Below are positions 63,191 through 64,000 of a stretch of DNA of 64,000 bases, piece after piece. The DNA comes from Acididesulfobacillus acetoxydans (GTDB taxonomy: Bacteria > Bacillota > Desulfitobacteriia > Desulfitobacteriales > Desulfitobacteriaceae). The position numbers and the translations under genes were made by a program. The stretch's first letter is position 1; the number at the start of each line of letters is the position of its first letter. The stretch spans positions 1 through 64,000 of the forward strand of contig NZ_LR746496.1 in assembly GCF_902729405.1 (NCBI RefSeq), read 5' to 3'. A model generated the notes under the pieces. It made no database searches, was not told the origin of the DNA, and saw only the letters and a list, made by a program, of their open reading frames with translations.

Positions 63191-63877
63191 TTATAATATT
63201 CCTCGTTCTTTAAGGCTTATGTACCTGTTATCTCCAATAATTACATGATCTAGCACTTCAATCCCTAACAGTGATCCGCCCTCGGCCAAGCGCCGGGTCA
63301 CCTCGACATCCTCTTGGCTCGGCGTCGGATCCCCGCTCGGGTGGTTGTGCAAGAGGATAATCGCGTTGGAGTTGCGGCGGATGGCCTCTTTAAAACACTC
63401 CCGCGGATGGACCAGGGAGGAATTTAACGAACCCACCGAAATCGGGGTAATGCCGAGGACGTGGTTTTTCGTCGTCAGACTCACCACCCGGAAATGTTCC
63501 CGGTCCAGATAGCGCATTTCCTCCATCACCAAATGAGCGACATCCTGAGGGGAATTGACCACCGGTCTTGTCAAAGGGTCAGTCGTCACACAACGCCGGC
63601 CCAATTCCAGGGCCGCTTTGATGACCGAAGCTTTGGCCTGGCCCAAACCGTGCTGCCGGGCCAAGTCGTGAACCGTCTGCCGGCCCAAACCGGCCAGACC
63701 GCCTGATTCCGTGAGCAGCCGCTCCGCCAAGTCCAAAACATTTTCCCCTTTGCAACCCGTGCGCAGAAGGACCGCCAAAATCTCCCGGTTGGACAGCGCT
63801 TCCGGACCCAGCCGGAAAAGCCGTTCCCGGGGAAACATCTCCTCAGGCAAATCTTTAAGCCGCCGGTAATCCATCAT
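63191..63877 (-). CDS. radC: JAB-domain protein RadC
   Basis: About 228 residues: helix-hairpin-helix-like N-terminal part ([14 protein letters not shown]...[11 protein letters not shown]) and a JAB/MPN metal domain with [16 protein letters not shown]. The historical link to DNA repair is not established. Start is one of two adjacent ATGs (63877 or 63874). It sits between maf and mreB, its normal place in Firmicutes. Confidence 0.95.
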   Translation of the reverse strand: MMDYRRLKDLPEEMFPRERLFRLGPEALSNREILAVLLRTGCKGENVLDLAERLLTESGGLAGLGRQTVHDLARQHGLGQAKASVIKAALELGRRCVTTDPLTRPVVNSPQDVAHLVMEEMRYLDREHFRVVSLTTKNHVLGITPISVGSLNSSLVHPRECFKEAIRRNSNAIILLHNHPSGDPTPSQEDVEVTRRLAEGGSLLGIEVLDHVIIGDNRYISLKERGIL

Positions 63878-63882
63878 CCACC

Positions 63883-64000
63883 TCACGCAGGGCGATGCCT
63901 TTCCTGCCGAATCCCCCACGCCTCGAGCCGCTCCGCCACATACTCCATGGGCAAGCCGATGACATTGCTCAAAGAACCTGTGAATTCCCGGACAAAAGCC
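63883..64000 (-). CDS. maf: Maf-family nucleotide pyrophosphatase, C-terminal fragment
   Basis: The last 38 residues are visible; the rest is outside the window. FTGSLSNVIGLPMEYVAERL is the conserved C-terminal Maf signature. Maf proteins hydrolyse non-canonical nucleoside triphosphates and can influence septation. Its stop lies just before the radC start. Confidence 0.88.
   Translation of the reverse strand, partial: AFVREFTGSLSNVIGLPMEYVAERLEAWGIRQERHRPA

Overview
The window looks like chromosomal DNA of an endospore-forming, rod-shaped, fairly GC-rich member of the Clostridia (Peptococcaceae/Desulfotomaculum-like). The basis is the gene content and order: spo0B-like, spoIVFA/spoIVFB and tiny YjcZ-like spore proteins occur together with mreBCD, minCDE including minE, a T-box leuS leader, CIRCE/HrcA heat-shock control, and an L27 whose N-terminal extension is cut by Prp. 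No species can be named from the sequence alone. Nearly every gene lies on the minus strand; only rpsT and the two tiny membrane proteins are on the plus strand.

Right to left (the direction of transcription), 64.0-46.0 kb is a classic conserved block: maf (partial)-radC-mreB-mreC-mreD-pbp2-minC-minD-minE-rodA-spoIVFA-spoIVFB-radical SAM pair-rng-rplU-prp-rpmA-spo0B-obg. It builds the rod-shaped wall, places the septum, activates sigma-K during sporulation and makes 50S ribosome components. At the other end, 23.2-1 kb holds a second conserved block: nadD-RRM protein-yqeK-rsfS-leuS (T-box)-comEA-comEC-holA, rpsT (opposite strand), a small membrane protein, murJ-lepA-hemW, and the heat-shock operon hrcA-grpE-dnaK-dnaJ-prmA. 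In many Firmicutes obg and nadD are neighbours, so 23.3-45.9 kb reads as an accessory segment inserted into that synteny.

The accessory segment contains: asnB; a possible four-gene two-component operon (zinc ribbon, response regulator, histidine kinase, membrane-anchored beta-propeller-like protein); a ketosynthase III/hydrolase/TetR/acyl-CoA synthetase group followed by a full branched-chain-type ABC importer (livK-G-F-H-M) with two gene remnants; an ammonium module made of an Amt-histidine kinase fusion, its LuxR-type regulator and a free-standing AmtB; two tiny YjcZ-like proteins; and an AT-richer AAA ATPase with its own promoter and a palindrome at the start site.

Intergenic DNA is unusually rich in repeats and hairpins. 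It has a dispersed double-hairpin element (UUCG hairpin plus long palindrome) in two copies, a second small hairpin family in three copies, a covarying hairpin in two copies, four 51-bp tandem repeats, 27 hexanucleotide units, and structured stretches downstream of rpsT, upstream of spo0B and upstream of rodA. Two genes (asnB and rng) end inside such elements. rng carries an apparent -1 frameshift at a run of six A. The most interesting candidates for follow-up are the Amt-kinase module, the dispersed hairpin families, and the structured intergenic regions.
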